Assembly (NCBI GenBank): GCA_963926475.1
Contig: CAWUXE010000012.1
Span: forward strand, 1-64,000
DNA length: 64,000 nt
Reading direction: 5' to 3'
From: UBA2040 sp002384725
GTDB lineage: Bacteria; Bacteroidota; Bacteroidia; Flavobacteriales_D; Crocinitomicaceae
A model generated the notes under the pieces. That model was not told the origin of the DNA and did not search any database. It saw nothing but the letters and a program-made list of their open reading frames with translations. A program made the translations under genes and the position numbers. Shown here in pieces: positions 16,726 through 24,764 of the stretch (position 1 is the stretch's first letter; every line of letters starts with the position of its first letter).

Positions 16726-17445
16726 TCACTTTTTAATCAACCTCGATTCAGAGGCATTGTTGTTGCCCAGTAGACGAACGACATATATTCCAGATGATAA
16801 GTGATTAATATTTGTCGTAAACAATTTTCCAATGGATGAATTTAATGTCTCTTCCAAAACGAGTTGTCCCATCTGATTAAAAATCATCAATTTCGCGTTC
16901 TCCAAATTGTTGGGCAATTCGATATTCAATTCACCATTCGTTGGATTCGGATACACACTTAATTTTGGTAACTGTGGAGCATCTAATTCAAGTGAACTAG
17001 CGATAACAGTAAACCCATTTGCCAATGAAATGAAATTTCCAACCAATTGGTCGTATACTTTTACCGTGTAGCCTCCCACAAAGGCCGTGTTTGACACAGC
17101 TATATCTACACTTACCGAAGTAGGAGTTACGGAGTTAATGGAAAGCACCTGAAGGGTCGACCCGTTGTTGCCAAGCACTTGAACAAGCGTTGAAGTTGCG
17201 CCAGAGAAATTCGTTCCAGAACCCGTTATCGTAATGGGTAAGGATAATGTTCCTTGCGTTCCCGAATTGGGAGACACATTCGTTATAGTTCCGCTAGAGA
17301 AATTCGTTCCAGAACCCGTTATCGTAATAGGTAAGGATAATGTTCCTTGCGTTCCCGAATTGGGAGACACATGCGTTATCGTCTTACTAAAGGCAAAAGA
17401 ACTGGCTATAAAACAGACGGTAAATGAGAGTATAATTCGTAGCAT
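16726..17445 (-). CDS. Secreted T9SS cargo protein with duplicated IPT/TIG-like unit
   Basis: 239 aa. A signal peptide (IILSFTVCFIASSFAFS) is followed by two almost identical 31-residue units, each containing VSPNSGTQGTLSLPITITGS, then a beta-rich region and a T9SS type A sorting domain (YPNPTNGELNIEL near residue 164, ending LLGNNNASESRLIKK). The VSPNSGTQGT...ITGSGTNFS wording resembles IPT/TIG-type surface repeats. It is expected to be exported by the SprA-dependent type IX system. The repeated unit is also near-identical at DNA level, showing a recent duplication. Function unknown. Confidence 0.8.
   Translation of the reverse strand: MLRIILSFTVCFIASSFAFSKTITHVSPNSGTQGTLSLPITITGSGTNFSSGTITNVSPNSGTQGTLSLPITITGSGTNFSGATSTLVQVLGNNGSTLQVLSINSVTPTSVSVDIAVSNTAFVGGYTVKVYDQLVGNFISLANGFTVIASSLELDAPQLPKLSVYPNPTNGELNIELPNNLENAKLMIFNQMGQLVLEETLNSSIGKLFTTNINHLSSGIYVVRLLGNNNASESRLIKK
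17204..17389. repeat. 93-bp in-frame tandem duplication
   Basis: Two 93-bp copies, 17204-17296 and 17297-17389, lie head to tail inside the T9SS protein gene. Over the first ~80 bp they differ at only two positions, and divergence is concentrated at the 3' end of each unit. The period equals 31 codons. Confidence 0.9.
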
Positions 17446-17518
17446 ATGATAATGAATTAGGGTTTGGTCTGCTAAGGTGCGTCAATTAATTGATACGTCA
17501 AAATTTTAATGTGCTCAT

Positions 17519-19435
17519 TTATTGAACGGTATCTTTTGATGCTTTAGCGCGCAATTCCATTTCATAACTCGCATTTGACCTACGCGCCCTTTTCGAAATC
17601 TCATATAAAAATGCATCATTCTCTACTGTAGAGCTCAAAAACTTCTCAAATTCTGGGTCATCATATTTGTCCTCCATTTCTTTGTATTTCGCTTTCGCAA
17701 TGGCCAAAATAAAAGTCATGTAATTTTTTGGTTCATTCTTTTCAGGGATGGTCAGAATATTGACCAATGCCCCATCGATATTACCTCTATTGAACTGAAG
17801 CGAAGCATAATTCATCAAAGTTTCTACAAATACCGGATTGAGTTTCAGCGCTTTTTTAAAATATTCTTCCGCCTGATCAATTTCGCCAAGTGCATAATGT
17901 GAACTCCCAATATTATTGATGACATGCACATGATACGGATTAAATTTCAAGGCTTGGTGATACGCTATTAAGGCACCGATATAGTCTTGCTTATTGAAGA
18001 GATAATTTCCTTCGTGCCAAAATAATGGGGTAGAAGTGGCGTCTATCGTATATTTATTCTTGTCGATATCTTTAAATGCAATTCTGTCATTATCTTTTTT
18101 ATATTCAAAATAGTCTTTTTCATAACTCAGCCATTTTACGCTTAAAATCAAGGTGCTTAAAATCAGGACGGCCATTCCAATTTTGGGCAGGTTGAACTTT
18201 TTCGTTCGTGATAATTGCGACGAAAATCCTGGTAAAATGAATAGAAATAAGAAGAATAGCAACTCAATTTTTTCAATGGGAAAGGAGAAATTGGAGATTA
18301 CGATGTAAGCGAGAACACCACCAAAAAGTAAAACTTTGCTTCCATTATTTATAGTCGACTTGAAAAGCAAAAAGAAACTCAAAACAAAGAAAACAAGAAA
18401 AAGGAGTAGGCCTAAAAATCCGTTTTCAACGGCAATTTGAAGAAAATCGTTGTGTGCACGTTGAAAAAAAACGGTCCCACCTTCGGCTTGGGTAAATTGA
18501 AGAGGGGTTCTTAAAATTTCTATTTTCCAGTCACCAGACCCGTGCCCCAAAAACAAGGATTCTTGCCATAATTCTAGTGAATTACCCCAAATTCGGATTC
18601 TTTCGTTTCCGCTACCGTAGTTGGTTTCTAGTAAGTTTTTTAGAAATGGAATTTTGTTTCGAAGGGGCGAAAAGAACACTGCCAAACCTGCAATATAAAT
18701 TCCTAAAAGAAGACCAACACCTAATTTTTTGGCTTTTGATTTTTGTAGAAAATACAGGGCTAATATCAAAGGATAAACGCCGTAAAGCACAAGAAATACG
18801 GCCCGATTTAATAAAAGAGATACAAGAATATAGATCAGACCAATTGATAGGGCAAACAGTACTTTTTTCCATTTCTGAACACTCGAAAAGAAACCAACGG
18901 CGATAATTGGAAGGGTCAATGTCAGCAACTCAGAATATTGGTTTCTGTTGCCAAATGTATAACGAAACGAATAGGTCGATTGGTGAGAATATTCGTCCGA
19001 AAAATACAAACCAGCCAACTCGAACAGATTGACTAGAACAAGCGGTAAAATAAGTAAACTAACTATGGTTGCGACTTTTGTATAAAAGTCAATCAAGTCG
19101 TTTGATTCACGACGAAGCAATAGAACTAATAATGGTGCTAGGATAAAAGGAAGAGCACGCATGATGGAATCCCACACATTATAGGACCAAAAACTTTGAA
19201 TGAAATAGAGCAGAACAAACCCAAACCAAGCTGTCAATCCCCACGACCAAACGAATTTCTCCTTGCGTCCTAAAAAGAGCATCGCAAGACCAATGATTGA
19301 ACCAAAAATCCATTTTGGCGTAGTCGAATAATTTTGAATGTGTGGATAGTACAAATAAAAGAATCCTGCAAAAACGACACTGGCAAAAGCAATTAAGCGT
19401 GATGATTTTTGAAGGATTTCTTTTTCTACTTTCAT
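17519..19435 (-). CDS. O-antigen ligase/polymerase (Wzy_C) family membrane protein with C-terminal TPR repeats
   Basis: 638 aa. The first ~430 residues form about 11-12 transmembrane segments with a large periplasmic loop ending in the Wzy_C-type pattern HNDFLQIAVENGFLGLLLFL. The C-terminal ~200 residues are soluble TPR repeats (NYLFNKQDYIGALIAYHQAL; IGSSHYALGEIDQAEEYFKK; NYASLQFNRGNIDGALVNI). Such proteins polymerise or ligate surface glycans or O-glycosylate proteins. No glycosyltransferase or LPS gene sits nearby, so the substrate cannot be inferred from context. A -7 box 6 nt upstream predicts an almost leaderless transcript. Confidence 0.85.
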   Translation of the reverse strand: MKVEKEILQKSSRLIAFASVVFAGFFYLYYPHIQNYSTTPKWIFGSIIGLAMLFLGRKEKFVWSWGLTAWFGFVLLYFIQSFWSYNVWDSIMRALPFILAPLLVLLLRRESNDLIDFYTKVATIVSLLILPLVLVNLFELAGLYFSDEYSHQSTYSFRYTFGNRNQYSELLTLTLPIIAVGFFSSVQKWKKVLFALSIGLIYILVSLLLNRAVFLVLYGVYPLILALYFLQKSKAKKLGVGLLLGIYIAGLAVFFSPLRNKIPFLKNLLETNYGSGNERIRIWGNSLELWQESLFLGHGSGDWKIEILRTPLQFTQAEGGTVFFQRAHNDFLQIAVENGFLGLLLFLVFFVLSFFLLFKSTINNGSKVLLFGGVLAYIVISNFSFPIEKIELLFFLFLFILPGFSSQLSRTKKFNLPKIGMAVLILSTLILSVKWLSYEKDYFEYKKDNDRIAFKDIDKNKYTIDATSTPLFWHEGNYLFNKQDYIGALIAYHQALKFNPYHVHVINNIGSSHYALGEIDQAEEYFKKALKLNPVFVETLMNYASLQFNRGNIDGALVNILTIPEKNEPKNYMTFILAIAKAKYKEMEDKYDDPEFEKFLSSTVENDAFLYEISKRARRSNASYEMELRAKASKDTVQ

Positions 19436-19440
19436 GAATT

Positions 19441-19448
19441 CAAATATA
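19441..19448 (-). promoter_or_regulatory. -7 element for the O-antigen ligase gene
   Basis: Reads TATATTTG on the minus strand, an exact TAnnTTTG, with only 5 nt to the start codon. Confidence 0.55.
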
Positions 19449-19473
19449 GATTTACTTTGTCAATAGTCACCTT

Positions 19474-20007
19474 CTACTTAAACCATCCTGAATATTTCAC
19501 ATAATTATTGGCTATTCGCATCACCTCACCTTCAAACAATTCCGGCGAAATATCCTTTACCTTTTTTGCTGGAACACCCGCCCAGATTTCGCCTTTTCCC
19601 ACTTTCGAACCTTCTAACAAAACGGCGCCAGCGGCGATAATACTGCCAGATTCGATGTAACAATTGTCCATAACGATAGACCCCATTCCGATGAGTACAT
19701 TGTCTTCAACCGTACATCCATGAACGAGAGCATTGTGTCCAACGCTCACATTATTCCCTAGAATTGTTTTGGCCCCTGGCTGTCCGGCTGCCAGGTTCTC
19801 AAACGTACAATGAATTACCGCACCATCTTGAATATTCACTTTATTTCCCATCCGGATGGAATTTACATCTCCCCGAATGACAGCGCTATACCAAACAGAA
19901 CATTGGTCGCCCATGATTACATCACCAACTATTGTTGCGTTTTCGGCGAACCAACAATCGTCGCCATTTTGAGGAGAAAACCCTCTACATTCTTTTATTA
20001 AAGCCAT
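19474..20007 (-). CDS. Gamma-class carbonic anhydrase-like hexapeptide-repeat protein
   Basis: 177 aa left-handed beta-helix built from hexapeptide repeats (VNIQDGAVIH, NVSVGHNALVHG, NVLIGMGSIVMD). The three histidines that bind the metal in gamma-carbonic anhydrases are in place: H66, H91 and H96. The family (YrdA/CaiE/PaaY) includes true CO2 hydratases and thioesterase-like relatives, so activity is probable rather than certain. It starts one base after the stop of the AlkD-like gene, so the two are co-transcribed. A beta-class carbonic anhydrase with a SulP transporter lies just upstream, giving the region two unrelated carbonic anhydrase types. Confidence 0.88.
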   Translation of the reverse strand: MALIKECRGFSPQNGDDCWFAENATIVGDVIMGDQCSVWYSAVIRGDVNSIRMGNKVNIQDGAVIHCTFENLAAGQPGAKTILGNNVSVGHNALVHGCTVEDNVLIGMGSIVMDNCYIESGSIIAAGAVLLEGSKVGKGEIWAGVPAKKVKDISPELFEGEVMRIANNYVKYSGWFK

Positions 20008-20008
20008 A

Positions 20009-20674
20009 TTATTTAATCAGTTTTAAGGCTTCGCGACGCGCCAAACCCTTTATGTTTTCTTGTTCAACAAATTCAACGACCAATTTTGGGTGAAATTTTC
20101 CGTATTGACGAAGCGTCCACCCGATTGCTTTTTGGATGAAGAATTCCTTGTCGTGTACATTCTCTTTTATCAACGATTTCAGCAAATCAAAATCGGTATA
20201 GTCTCTGTATTTTAGCTGATAAATCATGCACGACCGACGGAGCCAGAAGTTTTCGGAAAGTCGCCAATCGACTAACCAATCGGATTGATTATCGGGAAAT
20301 TGCAGATGGTATTTCCCGAGTATGTTCGAAGCAAGAATATCGACACTGTCCCACCAAGATTTGTTCGTCAACAGAAAATGAATTTCTGTAATATCCTCTT
20401 TTTTCAGTGTTTTTGGGTTGAACGAATTCACCCAATCCATGGCGAAATAAAGTAATTCGCGTTGTGGTTTTTCCCACAATTCGCGAACGAATTTCCAGCG
20501 ATTTTCGAGTTCTATTTCGGTATTCATTCTGCTGAAAAACAGTTTCTGTATCTCCTTTCGTTGATCAGATTTCAGCCCGAAATATTCGAATTTTCCTCGC
20601 ATGTACGCCGACATTTTTTCGGCATATTCCGGATTACTTCGCTTTCTAAATTCTTCGATTATTTCGGGAATCAT
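20009..20674 (-). CDS. DNA alkylation repair protein (AlkD-like HEAT-repeat)
   Basis: 221 aa all-helical protein. The family-specific LLTNKSWWDSVDILASNILG segment (about residues 101-120) carries the Trp and Asp that AlkD uses to cradle and excise N3- or N7-alkylated purines without flipping the base, and WLRRSCMIYQLKYRD follows (about 144-158). The N-terminal part (MRGKFEYFGLKSDQRK) is also typical. The gene overlaps nothing and sits one base from the gamma-carbonic anhydrase. A terminator lies between it and the upstream carbonic anhydrase/SulP pair, so it likely has its own promoter, though I could not identify an exact -7 box. Confidence 0.88.
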   Translation of the reverse strand: MIPEIIEEFRKRSNPEYAEKMSAYMRGKFEYFGLKSDQRKEIQKLFFSRMNTEIELENRWKFVRELWEKPQRELLYFAMDWVNSFNPKTLKKEDITEIHFLLTNKSWWDSVDILASNILGKYHLQFPDNQSDWLVDWRLSENFWLRRSCMIYQLKYRDYTDFDLLKSLIKENVHDKEFFIQKAIGWTLRQYGKFHPKLVVEFVEQENIKGLARREALKLIK

Positions 20675-20688
20675 GGTTTAAATTTAAC

Positions 20689-20735
20689 GAAAAAGCCCCT
20701 CAAGTTCCGATATTGGTTGGAATCTCGAGGGGCTA
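20689..20735 (-). terminator. Terminator after beta-carbonic anhydrase
   Basis: AGCCCCTC (20694-20701) pairs with GAGGGGCT (20727-20734), extended by TTCC/GGAA. The plus-strand A run at 20689-20693 gives a T tract on the minus strand. Confidence 0.85.
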
Positions 20736-20753
20736 ATATAGAGTTTGTGTCTG

Positions 20754-21389
20754 TTAAATATCCAATTGATATACTTCGGCAAGCATTGAGTTGTTTTCGA
20801 AATTCACGCCCATATCTTTGATGATACCATCCTTGATGTTATAGACCCAACCATGGATATGCAGAGGTTGTTCATTTTTCCACGCGTTTTGAACGATCGA
20901 AGTTTTGGCTAAATTCATTACTTGTTCCTTAACGTTCAATTCCACAAATCTATCGAATTGTTTCGTTTCATCTTTAATTGCTACTAATTCATCATTGTGA
21001 AAACGGAATACATCTTTTATATGTCGAATCCAGTTATCGATAAGGCCTATGTTTTGGTTTCCCATGGCAGCTTTTACACCGCCACATCCGTAATGCCCGC
21101 ATACGATTACATGTTTCACCTTTAATACATTTACTGCATAATCAAGTACACTCAACATGTTCATGTCCGTATGAACAACCATATTGGCTATGTTTCTATG
21201 AACGAATACTTCACCCGGTTGTGCACCTATTATTTCGTTGGCTGGAACACGACTATCGGCGCAACCTATCCATAAAAGGGGTGGTTGTTGTCCATCAGCT
21301 AGTTTATTGAAAAAATCTGGATCAGATTCCAAACTCTTTGCAACCCATTCTTTATTGTTTTCTAATAATTGATTATAAAAATTTCTCAT
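20754..21389 (-). CDS. Beta-class carbonic anhydrase
   Basis: 211 aa zinc enzyme interconverting CO2 and bicarbonate. All expected residues are visible: CADSR (C43, D45, R47), the VFVHRNIAN segment (61-69), and HYGCGG (H99, C102). Length is typical. It lies 15 nt downstream of a SulP-family anion transporter and is followed by a terminator, making a two-gene unit. In many bacteria SulP plus beta-carbonic anhydrase pairs take up and use bicarbonate, for example to supply anaplerotic carboxylations. That role is inferred here from gene order. Confidence 0.95.
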   Translation of the reverse strand: MRNFYNQLLENNKEWVAKSLESDPDFFNKLADGQQPPLLWIGCADSRVPANEIIGAQPGEVFVHRNIANMVVHTDMNMLSVLDYAVNVLKVKHVIVCGHYGCGGVKAAMGNQNIGLIDNWIRHIKDVFRFHNDELVAIKDETKQFDRFVELNVKEQVMNLAKTSIVQNAWKNEQPLHIHGWVYNIKDGIIKDMGVNFENNSMLAEVYQLDI

Positions 21390-21404
21390 GATAATAATTT
21401 TTAA

Positions 21405-22970
21405 TTAATTTTTAATATTTTCTTTCGTAGGCATTTTAATCAATTCGACTTCGATATTGTCTGCTTTTGCAGTAATGTTTACAAAGTCATTTAATTCAGT
21501 CAATACATCATAGTCAATCGATTCACATTTAGAACCATCGATGCGAAGCTTAGAATTTTCTTTTACCTTTTTGAGTTCTTCTAAAATACCTCCTTTATTC
21601 AAGAAACTAACGTCTTCAGAAAGAATTAGTGTTGTCGTTTCATCTTCAACAACGGTTTGAAAGTCATTGTGGAAATTTCGTTTCAATATGAAAAAAATAG
21701 CCACTGCGATTCCCATTCCAATACCGTAAAGTAAATTAGTCAAAAGGATTCCCAAAACGGTTACGATGAAGGGTAAAAATTGATCCCATCCCAAAGAGAA
21801 TTTCTTTTTGAACAGGGCGATATTTGCCAGTTTATATCCAACCATGAATAAAATAGCCGCTAAAGAAGCCAAGGGGATTTTATTTAAAATATCGGGAATC
21901 AGGGCCACCAAAATGAGTAAGAAAAAGCCGTGAAGAATGGCAGATAATTTAGATTTTGCTCCAGAATTAATGTTGGCCGAACTCCGAACGATAACCTGAG
22001 TGATGGGTAAACCACCAATTAAACCAGAGACCATATTCCCGATCCCTTGCGCTTTTAACTCTTTGTTGGTTGGCGTAATGTGGTGTTCAGAATCAAGTTT
22101 GTCCGTTGCTTCAACACTCAAGAGGGTTTCCAAACTACCAACGAGTGCCAAAGTTGCTGCAATCAAATAAACCTGAGGATTTGCCAATGCAGAAAAGTCA
22201 GGTGATTTGAAAAATGAGAAAAACTCATTCATGCTGGAAGCTACAGGAAGGGCGACCAAATGCTTTTCATTTAAAAACAAATCTGGCGATGCTACCCTGA
22301 ATATTTCATTTAAAGCAACCCCAAGTAAAACAACAAAGAGTGATCCAGGTAAAATTTTAAACAAGGCAAACTTCTTCATAAACGGTTTTTCAAACCCAAT
22401 AAGAATAGCCAATGAAAGCACCGAAATTATAATCGCTCCAATTTCTAAGGCATTGAGCGCGTACAAAAGTTCAGAGAAGGTATTGTGTCCGTCAGGTTGC
22501 CAAAAAGACTCGTCACCGAAAAAATCTTTGTCGTACCCAAAAGCATGTGGAATTTCCTTTAATATCAAAGTAATTCCAATACCCGCTAGCATTCCTTTTA
22601 TAACCGACGTAGGGAAGTAATTCCCAATTACACCTGCTCCTAAAAACCCAGCGATGAATTGTAGTAGACCTGCAAGAATGACGGCAACTAGAAAGGATTC
22701 ATAAGAACCCATAGTTAATAAAGCGGCTGAAACTATTGTGATTAATCCGGCAGCGGGTCCAGATACACCTAATCTAGATCCAGAGAATAAACCAACGATA
22801 ACACCACCAACAACACCAGCGATAACGCCTGATATTATATTTTGAAATTCTTCATGTCCAGCAACTGATGTGGAAGACAATCCAATACCCAAGCAAAGCG
22901 GCAAAGCCACAAAAAATACTACGAAACTGGCGGGTAAATCCTGTTTCCAAGTTGAAAATAATTTTTTCAT
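21405..22970 (-). CDS. SulP family inorganic anion transporter (probable bicarbonate transporter)
   Basis: 521 aa with 10-12 membrane segments followed by a C-terminal STAS-like domain (about residues 435-515, LRIDGSKCESIDYDVLTEL). The N-terminal family motif FFVALPLCLGIGLSSTSV (residues 18-35) and the central GNMVSGLIGGLPITQVIVRS (about 311-330) are clear. SulP proteins carry sulfate, bicarbonate or dicarboxylates; the directly downstream carbonic anhydrase points to bicarbonate, as in BicA. No sulfate assimilation gene is near. It starts 47 nt after a small exported protein gene. Confidence 0.9.
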   Translation of the reverse strand: MKKLFSTWKQDLPASFVVFFVALPLCLGIGLSSTSVAGHEEFQNIISGVIAGVVGGVIVGLFSGSRLGVSGPAAGLITIVSAALLTMGSYESFLVAVILAGLLQFIAGFLGAGVIGNYFPTSVIKGMLAGIGITLILKEIPHAFGYDKDFFGDESFWQPDGHNTFSELLYALNALEIGAIIISVLSLAILIGFEKPFMKKFALFKILPGSLFVVLLGVALNEIFRVASPDLFLNEKHLVALPVASSMNEFFSFFKSPDFSALANPQVYLIAATLALVGSLETLLSVEATDKLDSEHHITPTNKELKAQGIGNMVSGLIGGLPITQVIVRSSANINSGAKSKLSAILHGFFLLILVALIPDILNKIPLASLAAILFMVGYKLANIALFKKKFSLGWDQFLPFIVTVLGILLTNLLYGIGMGIAVAIFFILKRNFHNDFQTVVEDETTTLILSEDVSFLNKGGILEELKKVKENSKLRIDGSKCESIDYDVLTELNDFVNITAKADNIEVELIKMPTKENIKN

Positions 22971-23017
22971 TAAAAAGAATTGATAATTAAAACTAAATTG
23001 ATTGATTCAAAAGGGTT

Positions 23018-23317
23018 TTAACTCAATTCGGGAGGGGAGTAGGGAACAGATAAATAGACTGAAGGATAATCATTATCGATATGAATAATGGAATATCTTT
23101 TCTTAAATGCCTCACCCAAAGACTTGGAATACAATTCAAATTTTGGAGCTCTAAAGCGATCACCAATTACCTCAATTGTTTGACCAAATGTTTCTTGTTG
23201 TTCTTCAACGATACTCACGCAGTCTAGATCCTTTTGATCCATCATTTCAAACTGGAAAGCCGACATAGCCAGCAAGCCAACAAAAAGAAATAAAATTGAA
23301 AAACGAATTCTTGTCAT
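23018..23317 (-). CDS. Small exported protein of unknown function
   Basis: 99 aa when started at the ATG at 23317, preceding a hydrophobic N-terminal segment (FSILFLFVGLLAMSAFQF). The longer 111-aa frame would begin upstream of the promoter, so it is unlikely. I do not recognise the family. The mature part is polar with two Tyr/Pro-rich ends (YPSVYLSVPYSPPELS). It precedes the SulP gene by 47 nt and might be co-transcribed, but no functional link is shown. Confidence 0.6.
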   Translation of the reverse strand: MTRIRFSILFLFVGLLAMSAFQFEMMDQKDLDCVSIVEEQQETFGQTIEVIGDRFRAPKFELYSKSLGEAFKKRYSIIHIDNDYPSVYLSVPYSPPELS

Positions 23318-23325
23318 AATCTGTG

Positions 23326-23333
23326 CAAAAATA
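23326..23333 (-). promoter_or_regulatory. -7 element for the small exported protein gene
   Basis: Reads TATTTTTG on the minus strand (exact TAnnTTTG), ending 8 nt before the ATG at 23317. It supports that start over the longer frame. Confidence 0.55.
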
Positions 23334-23408
23334 CTAAATGGTTGAAACCACAATGGTAATTTATGCTAATTTTAAAAATAACAAGTATGCAAGCTTATTG
23401 TTCAGCTA

Positions 23409-24596
23409 TTAACCTATCACCTTTAATTGTTTACCAACTTTGATGAATGCGGCTATCGCTTTGTCTAAATCTGCTTTGGTATGTGCGGCAGAAATTTGCG
23501 TCCGAATTCGAGCTGCACCTTTGGGAACAACAGGAAAAAAGAATCCAATCGCATAGACACCCTCTTTCAACAATAAATCAGCAAATTTTTGAGAAAGTGC
23601 AGCGTCATACAACATGATAGGAACGATGGGAGAATCTCCTGGTTTGATATCGAAACCAGCGGCAACGATTGCAGATTTGAAATATTTGGTGTTTTCTTCT
23701 AATGTATCGCGCAATTCTGTTGTCGAAGAAAGGATATCGAACACTTTATTTGAAGCACCAACAATGCTCGGGGCTAATGAATTTGAAAACAAATAAGGAC
23801 GCGATCGTTGACGCAACATGTCGATGATTTCTTTTTTACCTGTTGTGTACCCACCCATGGCACCGCCTAAAGCTTTTCCTAAAGTTCCCGTAATGATGTC
23901 AACACGACCAGAACAATTGTGGTATTCTGGAACGCCACGACCCGTTTTTCCAATGAATCCAGCGGAGTGGCATTCGTCTGTCATCACCAAGGCATCGTAC
24001 TTATCCGCTAAATCACAGATTTCATTCATTTTGGCAATATCACCGTCCATGGAGAAAACCCCGTCCGTAACGATAATACGGAACCGTTGCGCTTGTGCTG
24101 CTTTCAATTGGTCCTCCAAATCTGCCATGTTGGAATGCTTGTATCTATAGCGTTGTGCTTTACACAAACGAACACCATCTATGATAGAAGCGTGGTTCAA
24201 TTCGTCCGAAATAATAGCATCTTCCGCTCCAAAAAGTGGTTCGAAAAGACCTCCGTTTGCATCAAAAGCCGCAGCATAAAGTATAGTGTCTTCTGTACCG
24301 TAGAACTTCGCTATTTTGGCCTCTAATTCTTTGTGTATATCTTGTGTACCGCAGATAAATCTAACAGATGACATTCCGAAACCGTGTGAATCGAGTGTTT
24401 CTTTGGCGGCTTGAATGACATCTGGATGAGAGGAAAGGCCCAAGTAATTGTTGGCACACATAATGACCACCTCATCACTCGAACTAACTTGTACATTCGC
24501 CCCTTGAGGAGAAGTAATGATTCGTTCGCGTTTGTAAATCCCATCGTCTTCGATGGTTTTCAATTCTTGAGAAAGATGGTCTTTGAGTTTTCCGTA
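23409..24596 (-). CDS. kbl: Glycine C-acetyltransferase (2-amino-3-ketobutyrate CoA ligase)
   Basis: PLP enzyme of the alpha-oxoamine synthase family that cleaves 2-amino-3-ketobutyrate with CoA to glycine and acetyl-CoA in threonine catabolism. 395 aa from the ATG at 24596, starting MYGKLKDHLSQELKTI. Visible markers are ANNYLGLSSHPDV, MTDECHSAGF and the PLP-lysine segment TGTLGKALGGAMGGY. The longer frame starting at 24620 would begin inside the -7 box, so the shorter start is chosen. No threonine dehydrogenase (tdh) is next to it; the gene stands alone between its own promoter and the SulP region. Related enzymes (KBL, serine palmitoyltransferase, ALAS) share the fold, but the N-terminus and overall sequence fit Kbl. 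Confidence 0.92.
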   Translation of the reverse strand, partial: YGKLKDHLSQELKTIEDDGIYKRERIITSPQGANVQVSSSDEVVIMCANNYLGLSSHPDVIQAAKETLDSHGFGMSSVRFICGTQDIHKELEAKIAKFYGTEDTILYAAAFDANGGLFEPLFGAEDAIISDELNHASIIDGVRLCKAQRYRYKHSNMADLEDQLKAAQAQRFRIIVTDGVFSMDGDIAKMNEICDLADKYDALVMTDECHSAGFIGKTGRGVPEYHNCSGRVDIITGTLGKALGGAMGGYTTGKKEIIDMLRQRSRPYLFSNSLAPSIVGASNKVFDILSSTTELRDTLEENTKYFKSAIVAAGFDIKPGDSPIVPIMLYDAALSQKFADLLLKEGVYAIGFFFPVVPKGAARIRTQISAAHTKADLDKAIAAFIKVGKQLKVIG

Positions 24597-24617
24597 CATG
24601 ATTATCTGTGTTTGAGA

Positions 24618-24625
24618 CAAAGATA
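24618..24625 (-). promoter_or_regulatory. -7 element for kbl
   Basis: Reads TATCTTTG on the minus strand, exact consensus, 21 nt upstream of the chosen ATG at 24596. Confidence 0.65.
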
Positions 24626-24679
24626 ATGGTTTGGAGAAATGATGAGGTGAAAACTTGAAATTTCCGATGAAATTATGAA

Positions 24680-24707
24680 AATTCGAAAATTTTCGAATTC
24701 GCGAATT
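24680..24707. repeat. Overlapping perfect palindromes upstream of kbl
   Basis: A 20-bp perfect palindrome (AATTCGAAAATTTTCGAATT, 24680-24699) overlaps a 12-bp one (AATTCGCGAATT, 24696-24707). They lie about 55-80 bp upstream of the kbl -7 box and 60-85 bp after the DUF5686 stop. They could be an operator or a transcript-end hairpin; there is no T tract typical of a terminator. Confidence 0.7.
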
Positions 24708-24764
24708 TTAAACTTTTATATATTTCTAAATTCTTCTGATGTTCAGTAAGTTACAGGTAAGCTC

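Noticed and set aside
22207..22620. Plus-strand ORF of 137 aa inside the SulP gene
   Set aside because: Antisense shadow of a well-supported membrane protein with no independent start signal or domain.
23317..23353. Twelve-residue N-terminal extension of the small exported protein
   Set aside because: The extension would begin upstream of an exact -7 box and break the signal peptide pattern.
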